A stretch of DNA of 13,355 bases from NCBI GenBank assembly GCA_038230775.1, contig JBBRMQ010000107.1, positions 1-13,355 on the forward strand. Reading direction: 5' to 3'. This document shows, piece by piece, positions 1 to 6,472 of the stretch (position 1 is the stretch's first letter; each line of letters opens with the position of its first letter). The DNA comes from JBBRMQ01 sp038230775. Its GTDB lineage: Bacteria > Acidobacteriota > Thermoanaerobaculia > Gp7-AA8. The notes below the pieces were generated by a model that was given only the letters and a program-made list of their open reading frames with translations, ran no database searches and was not told where the DNA came from. Position numbers and translations under genes: made by a program.

Positions 1-80
1 GTAGGCGCAAGTGAGACGACGAGCTTCTGCTTCTGTGTGAGGAGCAGCTTCAGGCTTCTGTCTGTTGCGTAGGACTTCTG

Positions 81-148
81 GCTTCTGTGTGAGGACCGGC
101 TTCAGCCGGTCACGATCGACCGGCTGAAGCCGGTCCTCACACAGAAGC
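81..148. repeat. Inverted repeat with 31-bp perfect arms, double-hairpin family copy 1
   Basis: The arm at 81-111 is the exact reverse complement of the arm at 118-148, leaving a 6-nt loop. Inside each arm the word ACCGGCTTCAGCCGGT (or its complement) is itself a 7-bp hairpin with a 2-nt loop, so the element can fold as one long stem or as an outer stem carrying two small hairpins. The outer end GCTTCTGTGTGAGGACC recurs almost unchanged at 3537-3599. It resembles REP/BIME-type intergenic palindromes in architecture; the name of this family is unknown to me. Confidence 0.9.
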
Positions 149-294
149 TGTCCTCACACAGAAGCTGTTCTCACACAGAAGCTGTCCTCACACAGAAGCT
201 GTTCTCACACAGAAGCTGTCCTCACACAGAAGCTGTTCTCACACAGAAGCTGTTCTCACACAGAAGCTGTTCTCCCCCGGAAGCTCACACAGAA
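136..294. repeat. 17-bp tandem repeat array, eight full units plus a degenerate tail
   Basis: The unit CTCACACAGAAGCTGTY is repeated head to tail at 136-271 with no spacers. Units begin at 136, 153, 170, 187, 204, 221, 238 and 255. The last base alternates C,T,C,T,C,T,T,T, which suggests that a 34-bp dimer was amplified. Positions 272-294 are a decayed ninth copy reaching the stop codon of the amidohydrolase. The unit is the outer arm of the neighbouring inverted repeat plus a few bases, so the array probably arose from that arm by slippage or unequal exchange. Confidence 0.95.
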
Positions 295-1545
295 TCATTT
301 GCCGACGATGACCTTCCCGCCTTTCATCACGAAAATCACCCGTTCCATTGCTTTGATGTCTTTCAGCGGGTCGCCGTCGATCGCCACGATGTCCGCGAAT
401 CTTCCGGCCTCGATCGCGCCCGCTTCCAGTCCCAGGAGCGTCGCGCCGTTGATCGTTGCGGCTTGAATCGCGGCCAACGGCGTCAGGCCGCCACGCACCA
501 GCGCGTCGAATTCGCGCGTCGTGAACTTCGGATCGTCATCGAGTCCGAAGGCGATCTTGACGTGATGCTGGATCGCGCGCGTGAATGCCGGCTGCTGATA
601 CTTGAGAATCGATTTCCCCTTCTCCAGGGCGATCGCTTCCTGGCCGGAGGTGAGGCCGATCTCGACGCCGCGCTGGAAGGTCTCGAGCGTCGGCACGAGC
701 CATGTCCCTTTCTGCTCCATCATCGCGGCGCCTTCGTCGTCCAGCATCGTGCCGTGTTCGATCGAGTCGATGCCCGCGCGAACGGCCGCTTTGATGCCGT
801 CAGTGCCTTCCGCGTGCGCCATCACTTTGCGCCGCGCGCGATGTGCCGTCTCCACGATCGCACGGAGTTGCTCGTCGCTCAGCTCCTGCACCGTGTAGTC
901 GCTCAGGGGATCGACAACGCCGCCGGTCGCCATCACCTTGATCCAGTCCGCGCCGTACTTCAGGTTGTAACGCGTGGCGACGCGGGCCTGATCGGGCGTA
1001 TCGGCGATCGTCGGCTGGGGCGGCATCGGGATATCGGCAGCCATCGGGTTGCGATCGGCGTGGCCGCCGGTCAGCGAGATCGGGATTCCGGCCGCCAGGA
1101 CGCGCGGCCCTTCGAACATCCCCGTCGCGAATGCGTTGCGGAGCGAGATCACGCCGAAGTCGTCGGCGCCGGCATCGCGAACCGTCGTGAAGCCGCGATG
1201 CAGGTAATCGCTCGCATTCTTGAGCCCGTGGAGCGTCTTGTCAGCGGCGGAGTGCCGAAGCCCCCAGGTGGCCGAGAAGTCGTTCCAGTCCGCTTCCAGA
1301 TGGACATGCGAGTCGATGAGTCCCGGCAGCACGGTGGCGTTGCCGAGGTCGATGATGCGCGCGCCGGAGGGCGCCACGGCCTCCACCGAGCGGATCCGAT
1401 CCCCTTCGATCACGATGAAGGCATCGGAAACGGTACCCGTCCGAACATCGAGCAGCCGGTGCGCGTGGACCGCGATCTGCGGCTCGGCGGCGAAGCCGGC
1501 CGCCGTGAGCATCGAACTGGCGAGGAATAGTGCGCTCCATCTCAT
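295..1545 (-). CDS. Secreted metal-dependent amidohydrolase (imidazolonepropionase/Xaa-Pro dipeptidase-like)
   Basis: A 416-residue amidohydrolase-superfamily enzyme that should hydrolyse an amide, peptide or cyclic-amide bond with a metal centre; the substrate cannot be read from sequence. Visible metal ligands are the HxH pair H80/H82 in LIDSHVHLE, a likely carboxylated lysine K203 in WIKVMATGG, H244 in MAHAEG, H264 in SIEHGTM, and D336. The last follows AFG as GLD where most relatives have GTDA. The C-terminus closes the beta-sandwich (FADIVAIDGDPL). Residues 1-20 look like a signal peptide ending GFAA/EPQ, so the protein is probably periplasmic or secreted. I chose the ATG at 1545 because it starts the signal peptide and has a GGAGGG site 8 nt upstream. 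An earlier in-frame ATG at 1611 would add 22 residues and overlap the divergent gene. The 3' end abuts the tandem array. Confidence 0.9.
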   Translation of the reverse strand: MRWSALFLASSMLTAAGFAAEPQIAVHAHRLLDVRTGTVSDAFIVIEGDRIRSVEAVAPSGARIIDLGNATVLPGLIDSHVHLEADWNDFSATWGLRHSAADKTLHGLKNASDYLHRGFTTVRDAGADDFGVISLRNAFATGMFEGPRVLAAGIPISLTGGHADRNPMAADIPMPPQPTIADTPDQARVATRYNLKYGADWIKVMATGGVVDPLSDYTVQELSDEQLRAIVETAHRARRKVMAHAEGTDGIKAAVRAGIDSIEHGTMLDDEGAAMMEQKGTWLVPTLETFQRGVEIGLTSGQEAIALEKGKSILKYQQPAFTRAIQHHVKIAFGLDDDPKFTTREFDALVRGGLTPLAAIQAATINGATLLGLEAGAIEAGRFADIVAIDGDPLKDIKAMERVIFVMKGGKVIVGK

Positions 1546-1553
1546 TCTTTGGA

Positions 1554-1559
1554 CCCTCC
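1554..1559 (-). promoter_or_regulatory. Shine-Dalgarno of the amidohydrolase
   Basis: GGAGGG on the minus strand, 8 nt before the ATG at 1545. It decides the start in favour of the shorter protein, which begins directly with a signal peptide, over the in-frame ATG at 1611. Confidence 0.75.
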
Positions 1560-1563
1560 GACA

Positions 1564-1569
1564 TACAAT
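1564..1569 (+). promoter_or_regulatory. Candidate -10 box for the enoyl-CoA hydratase in the divergent region
   Basis: TACAAT lies 31 nt before the ATG at 1601, within TACAATGCGC. A matching TAGAATGCGC lies before the liv binding-protein gene. No good -35 hexamer is seen 16-18 nt upstream. The surrounding CATACAATG reads CATTGTATG on the other strand, so a minus-strand -10 for the amidohydrolase could overlap it. The whole divergent gap is only 55 bp. Confidence 0.35.
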
Positions 1570-1600
1570 GCGCCCGATTTTTTGAAAGCAGGAGAAACCG

Positions 1601-2401
1601 ATGGCTGGCAATCTGGTCGACTATAGAGTCGAAAAAGGCGTGGCGATCTTCGAACTGAACGATCCACCCGCAAATACTTACACCTATGACATGAACCGCG
1701 AGCTGGATGAATGCATCCTGCGCGCGCGCATGGACGACACCGTCCACGTGATCGTGCTTCGCGGCGCGGGTGAGAAGTTCTTCTCCGCGGGCGCGAACAT
1801 CAAGATGTTGTCCGAGGTCACTCCGGGATTCAAGTACATGTTCTGTCTGCACGCAAATGAGATGCTGCTCCGGTTCGAGCACACGCCGAAGCTCGTCATC
1901 GCCGCGCTGAACGGACACACCGTCGGCGGCGGTCTCGAGATCGCGATGGCCGCGGACATCCGCATCGCGATGAAGGGCGCCGGCAAGGTGGGCCTTCCGG
2001 AAGTCTCGCTGGGCGTTCTACCCGGCACCGGCGGCACCCAGCGTCTTTCTCGCATCCTGGGCAAATCGAAATCGATCCAGATGATGATCGAAGGCGGTCT
2101 CTTCGAGTTCGAAGAGGCGCTGGAGCTGGGCATCGTCAACTACATCTGGCCGGCCGAAGAGGGTGGCAAGAAGTGGTGGGATCGCGTGATGGAGTACGCG
2201 TGGAGCTTCTGCCCGCCGAACAAGGCCTCGAAGGCCGTCGGCCGCATCAAGCGTGCGGTGCAGACCGGCTGGGAGATCCCGATGGAGAGCGCGCTCGCCG
2301 TCGAGCGCGAGCTGCAGCAGCAGCTGTTTCAGAGCGAAGACGCCAAGGAAGGGCTCGGCGCGTACAACTCGAAACGAAAACCGCAATTTGCTGGCAAGTG
2401 A
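1601..2401 (+). CDS. Enoyl-CoA hydratase/isomerase (crotonase family)
   Basis: A 266-residue crotonase-fold protein, normal for single-domain enoyl-CoA hydratases, expected to hydrate 2-enoyl-CoA to 3-hydroxyacyl-CoA in the cytoplasm as a step of fatty-acid or branched-chain acyl-CoA breakdown. The first oxyanion-hole segment is FSAGANIKML (61-70) and the second is NGHTVGGGLE (104-113). Both glutamates used by true hydratases are present: E113 in GGGLE and E134 in GLPE, followed by the usual LGVLPGTGGTQRL. The CoA-binding N-terminal segment reads NDPPANTYTYDM, where NAL is commoner. An AGGAGA ribosome site ends 5-6 nt before the ATG. The gene is divergent from the amidohydrolase, and a GC-rich hairpin follows its stop by 4 nt. 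The exact acyl chain cannot be assigned. Confidence 0.92.
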   Translation: MAGNLVDYRVEKGVAIFELNDPPANTYTYDMNRELDECILRARMDDTVHVIVLRGAGEKFFSAGANIKMLSEVTPGFKYMFCLHANEMLLRFEHTPKLVIAALNGHTVGGGLEIAMAADIRIAMKGAGKVGLPEVSLGVLPGTGGTQRLSRILGKSKSIQMMIEGGLFEFEEALELGIVNYIWPAEEGGKKWWDRVMEYAWSFCPPNKASKAVGRIKRAVQTGWEIPMESALAVERELQQQLFQSEDAKEGLGAYNSKRKPQFAGK

Positions 2402-2405
2402 TTGT

Positions 2406-2427
2406 GCGGGGCGCTCACGCGCCCCGC
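2406..2427 (+). terminator. GC-rich hairpin between enoyl-CoA hydratase and aldo/keto reductase
   Basis: A perfect 9-bp stem (GCGGGGCGC with GCGCCCCGC) and a TCAC tetraloop begin 4 nt after the stop codon. There is no run of T after it, so it is not a classic intrinsic terminator. It could still attenuate transcription or protect an mRNA 3' end between the two genes. Confidence 0.5.
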
Positions 2428-2450
2428 GTCAACCGGGTTATCGTGATTCG

Positions 2451-3548
2451 ATGCGTTACCGAAAACTCCACGATACGAACTTCGAAGTCTCCGAGCTCGG
2501 CTTCGGCACCTGGACCGTCTCCACGGGCTGGTGGGGGAACTACACCGATGCCGAAGCGCAGAAGCTGATTCGCGTCGCGGTGGAGCACGGGATCAACTAC
2601 ATCGACACCGCGGACGCGTACGGAAACGGGCGCGGCGAGACGATGCTCGCACCGATTCTCGAGGATCATCCCGATCTGGTGGTGGGCACGAAGTTCGGAT
2701 ACGACTTCTACAACAACCCCGAGCGCCCGCGCGGGCAGCGCGAGCTGCCGCAGGACATGTCGCCGAAGTTCATCCGCTTCGCGCTCGAGAAGTCGCTTGA
2801 GCGGCTCGGCGTCGATCACGTCGCGATCTACCAGCCGCACAATCCGCGCGTCGACGTGCTGATGCAGGACGAGCACTGGGAAACGCTCGAGGCGTTGAAG
2901 CGCGAGGGAAAGATCTCCGCCTACGGTCCGTCGCTGGGCCCCGCCATCGGATGGCGGGACGAAGGCATCTACTCGAATGCGGTCCGCTCGGCGCCTGTCA
3001 CGCAGATGATCTACAACCTGCTCGAGCAGGATCCGGGGCGCGAGTTCATCCTCGCGGCGGACCGCGGTGCTTCGTATGGCGGCTTGAGCGAAGGCGCCGC
3101 CACCAAGAAAGTTTGTACGCCGACCTCTGCCTTCGACGATTCGTTCCGCGCGTGGAAGGCCGATCCCGCGTCACAGTTTCTCATCCGCGTCACGCACTCG
3201 TCGGGAATGCTCGAGGGACAGTACACGATCGATACGAAGTTCGAGGAGAGCGATCACCGCTCGCACCGGCCGCGCGCGTGGCTGGTGGAAGGGCTGCAGA
3301 AGGTGGAACGCCTCAAGGCGCTCTGCGAGGAGCGTGGCGTCACGATCGCGCAACTCGCGCTGCTCTGGCTCTACGCGCACCGCTCGATCCTCTCGGCGTT
3401 GCCGAACGTCTACGACGAAAAGCAGTTGCGCGAGTTCGTCTCGGCGTCCGATCACGCGCCGCTGAGCGACGCGGAGATGGAGCGCGTGCACCAGATGTAC
3501 GCGAAGAATTTCGAGATCTCACCTTACGTGGAAGCTGCTTCTGTGTAG
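2451..3548 (+). CDS. Aldo/keto reductase
   Basis: A 365-residue NADPH-dependent aldo/keto reductase-type TIM barrel, slightly long for the family, likely cytoplasmic and reducing an aldehyde or ketone that the sequence does not reveal. The catalytic tetrad can be placed at D52 and Y57 (NYIDTADAYG), K81 (VVGTKFGYD) and H130 (YQPHNP). A stretch rich in H and R near 268-275 (ESDHRSHR) precedes the C-terminal helices, and LLWLYAHRSILSALPNV matches the usual cofactor-side region. I chose the ATG at 2451 because the protein then starts with the normal MRYRKL beta strand. The longer in-frame reading would run back through the end of the hydratase gene. No clear ribosome-binding site precedes it. The last codons and stop (Ala-Ser-Val-stop) lie inside the left arm of a palindromic repeat. 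Confidence 0.9.
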   Translation: MRYRKLHDTNFEVSELGFGTWTVSTGWWGNYTDAEAQKLIRVAVEHGINYIDTADAYGNGRGETMLAPILEDHPDLVVGTKFGYDFYNNPERPRGQRELPQDMSPKFIRFALEKSLERLGVDHVAIYQPHNPRVDVLMQDEHWETLEALKREGKISAYGPSLGPAIGWRDEGIYSNAVRSAPVTQMIYNLLEQDPGREFILAADRGASYGGLSEGAATKKVCTPTSAFDDSFRAWKADPASQFLIRVTHSSGMLEGQYTIDTKFEESDHRSHRPRAWLVEGLQKVERLKALCEERGVTIAQLALLWLYAHRSILSALPNVYDEKQLREFVSASDHAPLSDAEMERVHQMYAKNFEISPYVEAASV

Positions 3549-3599
3549 GGCCGGCTTTCAGCCGGCCTGACCGGCTGAAGCCGGTCCTCACACAGAAGC
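3537..3599. repeat. Double-hairpin repeat, copy 2, overlapping the reductase stop codon
   Basis: The outer arms GCTTCTGTGT and ACACAGAAGC enclose two hairpins. The first is an 8-bp stem GGCCGGCT/AGCCGGCC at 3549-3567 with a 3-nt loop; the second is a 7-bp stem ACCGGCT/AGCCGGT at 3570-3585 with a 2-nt loop. The outer arms match those of the element at 81-148. A partial extra copy (CCGGTCCTCACACTCAC) follows to about 3615. The left arm contains the TAG stop of the aldo/keto reductase at 3546-3548. Confidence 0.9.
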
Positions 3600-3642
3600 C
3601 GGTCCTCACACTCACTAGACATTGCATTAGCATTCGCGCCTT

Positions 3643-5094
3643 ATGACTGCCATTCCCAACCAACTGTTCATCAACGGCGACTTCGTCGACGCGAAGAGCG
3701 GCCAGACGTTCGCCACCAGCAACCCCGCCACCGAAGAGAAGATCGCTGACGTCGCGTCGGCCGGTCCCGAAGATGTCGACACGGCCGTGAAGGCCGCGCG
3801 CGCGCAGATGGAGCCGGGTTCCGAGTGGCAGAAGATGAAGCCGCGCGATCGCGCCAAGGTCATGTGGCGTCTGGCCGACATGCTGATGGCGAAGGCCGAT
3901 GAGATCGGGCGTATCGAGACGCTCGACAATGGCAAGCCGATCTTCGAATCACAGTTCGTCGACACGCCGTCCGCTGCCGAATGCCTTTATTACTTCGCCG
4001 GATGGTCGGGAAAGGTGACTGGCGAGACCATCCCGATCGCCGACAACGCGTTCACGTACACGCTGCGCGAGCCCGTCGGCGTCGTCGGCGCGATCACGCC
4101 CTGGAACTTCCCGCTCATGCTCGCGGTGTGGAAGATCGCGCCGGCGCTTGCATGCGGCAACACGGTGGTCATCAAACCGGCGTCGAACACGTCGCTGTCG
4201 CTGCTGAAGTTCGCCGAATACGCGAAGGAATGCGGCCTGCCGGCCGGTGTGCTGAACGTCATCCCGGGGCGAGGGAGCGTCGTCGGCAACGCGATGGTCG
4301 ATCATCCCGGCATCGACGCCATCGCGTTCACCGGATCGAGCGAAGTCGGCCGCGAGCTGATGGCCCGGGCGGCGAAAACGCTCAAGAAAGTGTCGCTCGA
4401 GCTCGGCGGCAAATCGCCGAACATCGTCTTCGCCGATGCCGATCTCGAAGCGGCCTCTCGCGGCGCGCTGAACGCGATTTTCTACGGCAAGGGCGAAGTC
4501 TGCGCCGCCGGATCGCGGCTCCTGGTCGAGGAGTCGGTGCACGATGAGCTGATGTCGAAGGTGGTTGATCGCGCGAACAAGATGGTCGCCGCCGATCCTC
4601 TCCACCCGAAAACTCGCCTCGGCGCCATCGTCTCCAAGGAACAGATGGAGAACGTGCTCCGCTACATCGAGCACGGCAAGACCGACGGCGCGAAGCTCGT
4701 GGCCGGAGGGGAGCGAGCGGACATTGGCACCGGCAAGGGCTATTTCGTGAAGCCGACGATCTTCGATGACGTCGAGGTCAACCACCGCATCGCGAAGGAA
4801 GAGATCTTCGGCCCCGTCCTGGCGACGATTCGCTTCAAAGACGCGGAGGACGCCATCGCGAAGGGCAACGCGACGGTTTACGGACTGGCTGCGGCGGTCT
4901 GGACCAGGGATATCTCCAAGGCGCACAAGATCGCTCGATCGATCAAGGCCGGTACGGTCTGGATCAACTCGTACAACCTCTACGATCCGGCGCTCCCGTT
5001 CGGCGGCTTTAAGGAGTCAGGCTTCGGCCGCGATCAGGGAAAAGACGCGCTGGAGAAATACACGCAGACGAAGTCCGTCTGGGTCAATCTGTAA
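3643..5094 (+). CDS. NAD(P)+-dependent aldehyde dehydrogenase
   Basis: A 483-residue, full-length member of the aldehyde dehydrogenase superfamily, oxidising an aldehyde to the carboxylate in the cytoplasm. All key residues are visible: N155 in TPWNFP, cofactor-binding K178 in VIKPAS, the FTGSSEVG Rossmann loop (229-236), general base E253 in LELGGK, nucleophile C287 in GEVCAAGS, and E387 in EEIFGPV. The C-terminal PFGGFKESGFGRD motif is intact. It most resembles the betaine/general aldehyde dehydrogenase branch rather than CoA-acylating types, but the substrate is unresolved. There is no Shine-Dalgarno before the ATG at 3643, which lies about 28 nt after a repeat remnant. It is the only gene facing a gap in this window without a palindrome after its stop. 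It may work with the upstream reductase and hydratase. Confidence 0.95.
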   Translation: MTAIPNQLFINGDFVDAKSGQTFATSNPATEEKIADVASAGPEDVDTAVKAARAQMEPGSEWQKMKPRDRAKVMWRLADMLMAKADEIGRIETLDNGKPIFESQFVDTPSAAECLYYFAGWSGKVTGETIPIADNAFTYTLREPVGVVGAITPWNFPLMLAVWKIAPALACGNTVVIKPASNTSLSLLKFAEYAKECGLPAGVLNVIPGRGSVVGNAMVDHPGIDAIAFTGSSEVGRELMARAAKTLKKVSLELGGKSPNIVFADADLEAASRGALNAIFYGKGEVCAAGSRLLVEESVHDELMSKVVDRANKMVAADPLHPKTRLGAIVSKEQMENVLRYIEHGKTDGAKLVAGGERADIGTGKGYFVKPTIFDDVEVNHRIAKEEIFGPVLATIRFKDAEDAIAKGNATVYGLAAAVWTRDISKAHKIARSIKAGTVWINSYNLYDPALPFGGFKESGFGRDQGKDALEKYTQTKSVWVNL

Positions 5095-5131
5095 ACAATC
5101 TCCCACCCGGCGTGAGGGTTGCACGCGCGGC

Positions 5132-5142
5132 TGCTATAGAAT
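5132..5142 (+). promoter_or_regulatory. Candidate extended -10 promoter of the liv operon
   Basis: TGCTATAGAAT contains TGn followed by TATAGA at 5135-5140, matching an extended -10 box that can work without a strong -35. It lies 27 nt before the ATG at 5168, leaving room for a short leader with the GAGGGG ribosome site. The overlapping word TAGAATGCGC matches TACAATGCGC before the hydratase gene. A TTGCAC at 5119-5124 is too close to serve as its -35. Confidence 0.45.
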
Positions 5143-5167
5143 GCGCAACTCTTTTGAGGGGAAAAGC

Positions 5168-6385
5168 ATGCGTAAGAACTGGCTCATCATTTCCGTGGCC
5201 GCACTCTCGCTCGTCATCCTCGGCTGTCCGCCGAAGAGTGAGACCGGCGGCACGGGAAGCAACTCGGCAGCCGGCGGCACCGGCGACATCCTGATCGGCG
5301 AGTTCGGCTCGCTGACCGGACCGCAGGCCACCTTCGGGCAGTCGACTCACAACGGCATCATGATGGCCGCGGACGAAGTCAACGCCGCCGGCGGGATCAA
5401 CGGCCGGAAGGTGAAGATTCTCACCGAAGACGATCAGTCGAAGCAGGAAGAGGCGGCGAACGCCGTCACCAAGCTGATCTCGCAGAACAACGTCACCGCC
5501 ATCCTCGGCGAAGTCGCGTCATCGGCGTCCATCGCCGCGGCGCCGATCTGCCAGTCGAACAAGGTGCCGATGATCACGCCCTCGTCGACGAACGAGGAAG
5601 TGACGAAGAAGGGCGACTACATCTTCCGCGTCTGCTTCATCGACAACTACCAGGGTCCGGTGATGGCGAAGTTCGGCCTCAACGACCTGCACTCGAAGCG
5701 GCCCGCGATCCTCACCGACGTGAAGAACGATTACTCGACGGGCCTCACCAGCGTCATCGAAGCGACGGCGAAGTCCGCGGGCATCAAGGTGGTCGGCAAG
5801 CAGAGCTACTCGAACGGCGACGCGGACTTCCGCTCGCAGCTGACCGCGCTGAAGTCGGTGAACCCGGACGTGATCTTCATTCCGGGCTACTACACTGACG
5901 TCGGCCAGATCGCCAGCCAGTCCAAAGACCTCGGCATGAACGTTCCTTTCGTCGGCGGCGACGGCTGGGAATCCCCGAAGCTGCTGGAGATCGGCGGCAA
6001 GGCGCTCAACGGCAGCTTCTACGCGAACCACTATTTCTTCGGCGATCCCGATCCGACCGTGCGCAATTTCGTGCAGAAGTACAAGGATCGTTACGGCGCC
6101 ACTCCGGACGCTCTCGCCGCGCTGGGCTACGACGCCATGAAGGTTCTTGCGGACGCGATGAAACGCGCTGCCAAGCTCGACGGGCCGTCGATCCGCGACG
6201 CGATCGGCGCGACGAAGGACTTCGCCGGCGTGACCGGAAAGATCACGATGGGTCCGGATCGCAATCCGGTGGGCAAGAAGATCGTCATCGAAGAGATCAA
6301 GAACGACCAGTTGACTCTCCGCCGGACGATCGATCCGAACGCACCGGCGGGAACGGCGGCGCCAGCAGCGACGACCACGCATTGA
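5168..6385 (+). CDS. livK: ABC transporter substrate-binding lipoprotein, branched-chain amino acid type
   Basis: A 405-residue periplasmic binding protein of the Leu/Ile/Val (Peripla_BP_6) family that captures ligand for the LivHMGF importer encoded next. The N-terminus is a lipoprotein signal: MRKN, a hydrophobic core, then VILGC with the lipidated cysteine at C20, so it should be membrane-tethered. A Gly/Ser/Thr-rich linker follows (about 24-39), then the binding domain from DILIGEFGSLTG (40-51) with the ligand-side motifs AADEVNAAGGING, GEVASSAS and MITPSSTN (136-142). A proline/alanine/threonine tail (389-405) is extra. A GAGGGG site 6 nt before the ATG fixes the start. Ligands in this family range from branched-chain amino acids to aromatic acids, amides and urea, so livK is used for family position only. 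A cloverleaf-like repeat separates it from livH. Confidence 0.92.
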   Translation: MRKNWLIISVAALSLVILGCPPKSETGGTGSNSAAGGTGDILIGEFGSLTGPQATFGQSTHNGIMMAADEVNAAGGINGRKVKILTEDDQSKQEEAANAVTKLISQNNVTAILGEVASSASIAAAPICQSNKVPMITPSSTNEEVTKKGDYIFRVCFIDNYQGPVMAKFGLNDLHSKRPAILTDVKNDYSTGLTSVIEATAKSAGIKVVGKQSYSNGDADFRSQLTALKSVNPDVIFIPGYYTDVGQIASQSKDLGMNVPFVGGDGWESPKLLEIGGKALNGSFYANHYFFGDPDPTVRNFVQKYKDRYGATPDALAALGYDAMKVLADAMKRAAKLDGPSIRDAIGATKDFAGVTGKITMGPDRNPVGKKIVIEEIKNDQLTLRRTIDPNAPAGTAAPAATTTH

Positions 6386-6388
6386 ACG

Positions 6389-6462
6389 GTTGACGGTGAG
6401 TGTGGGGCCAGTCCTCTGACTGGCCGGCCAGCCGGAAGGCTGGCCCTACACTTACCGTCAAC
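6389..6462. repeat. Double-hairpin (cloverleaf-like) repeat, copy 3, between livK and livH
   Basis: Arms of 22 nt at 6389-6410 and 6441-6462 pair apart from two positions that would be G-U in RNA. Between and overlapping them are two adjacent 8-bp hairpins: GGCCAGTC/GACTGGCC at 6406-6425 with loop CTCT, and GGCCAGCC/GGCTGGCC at 6426-6445 with loop GGAA. The element starts 3 nt after the livK stop and ends 10 nt before the livH ATG, so it fills the whole gap. It could reduce livHMGF expression relative to the binding protein; that is inference. Confidence 0.9.
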
Positions 6463-6472
6463 GTTTCCAGAC

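Larger units (their letters stand above)
1..294. other. Gene-free repeat region at the left edge
   Basis: No convincing coding sequence is seen here. The stretch is built from copies of the word CTTCTG and its extension CTTCTGTGTGAG, in both orientations. Scattered degenerate copies lie at about 20-80, then come a long inverted repeat and a tandem array, annotated separately. The region ends against the stop codon of the minus-strand amidohydrolase (295-297), so it forms the 3' flank of that gene. It could act as its transcript end; that is inference. Confidence 0.8.

Noticed and set aside
136..271. CRISPR array
   Set aside because: The 17-bp units are directly joined with no spacers, and no cas gene is in the window.
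463..1530. 355-residue plus-strand reading frame
   Set aside because: It lies fully antisense to the amidohydrolase, is rich in Arg/His as expected for a shadow frame in high-GC DNA, and has no recognisable domain.
2406..2427. Classic intrinsic terminator
   Set aside because: The stem is strong but no T tract follows; it is kept only as a possible attenuating hairpin.
2253..2450. N-terminal extension of the aldo/keto reductase
   Set aside because: It overlaps the hydratase gene in another frame and runs through the hairpin; the barrel fold begins at 2451.
5119..5142. Standard -35/-10 promoter using TTGCAC
   Set aside because: The spacing to TATAGA or TAGAAT is 10-12 nt, too short; the extended -10 reading was preferred.
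4766..5167. N-terminal extension of the liv binding protein
   Set aside because: It only re-reads the aldehyde dehydrogenase gene in another frame; the lipoprotein signal and GAGGGG site fix the start at 5168.
6389..6462. tRNA or other structured RNA gene (cloverleaf shape)
   Set aside because: There is no anticodon arm, T-loop or CCA-type end, and the fold is shared with other intergenic repeats.
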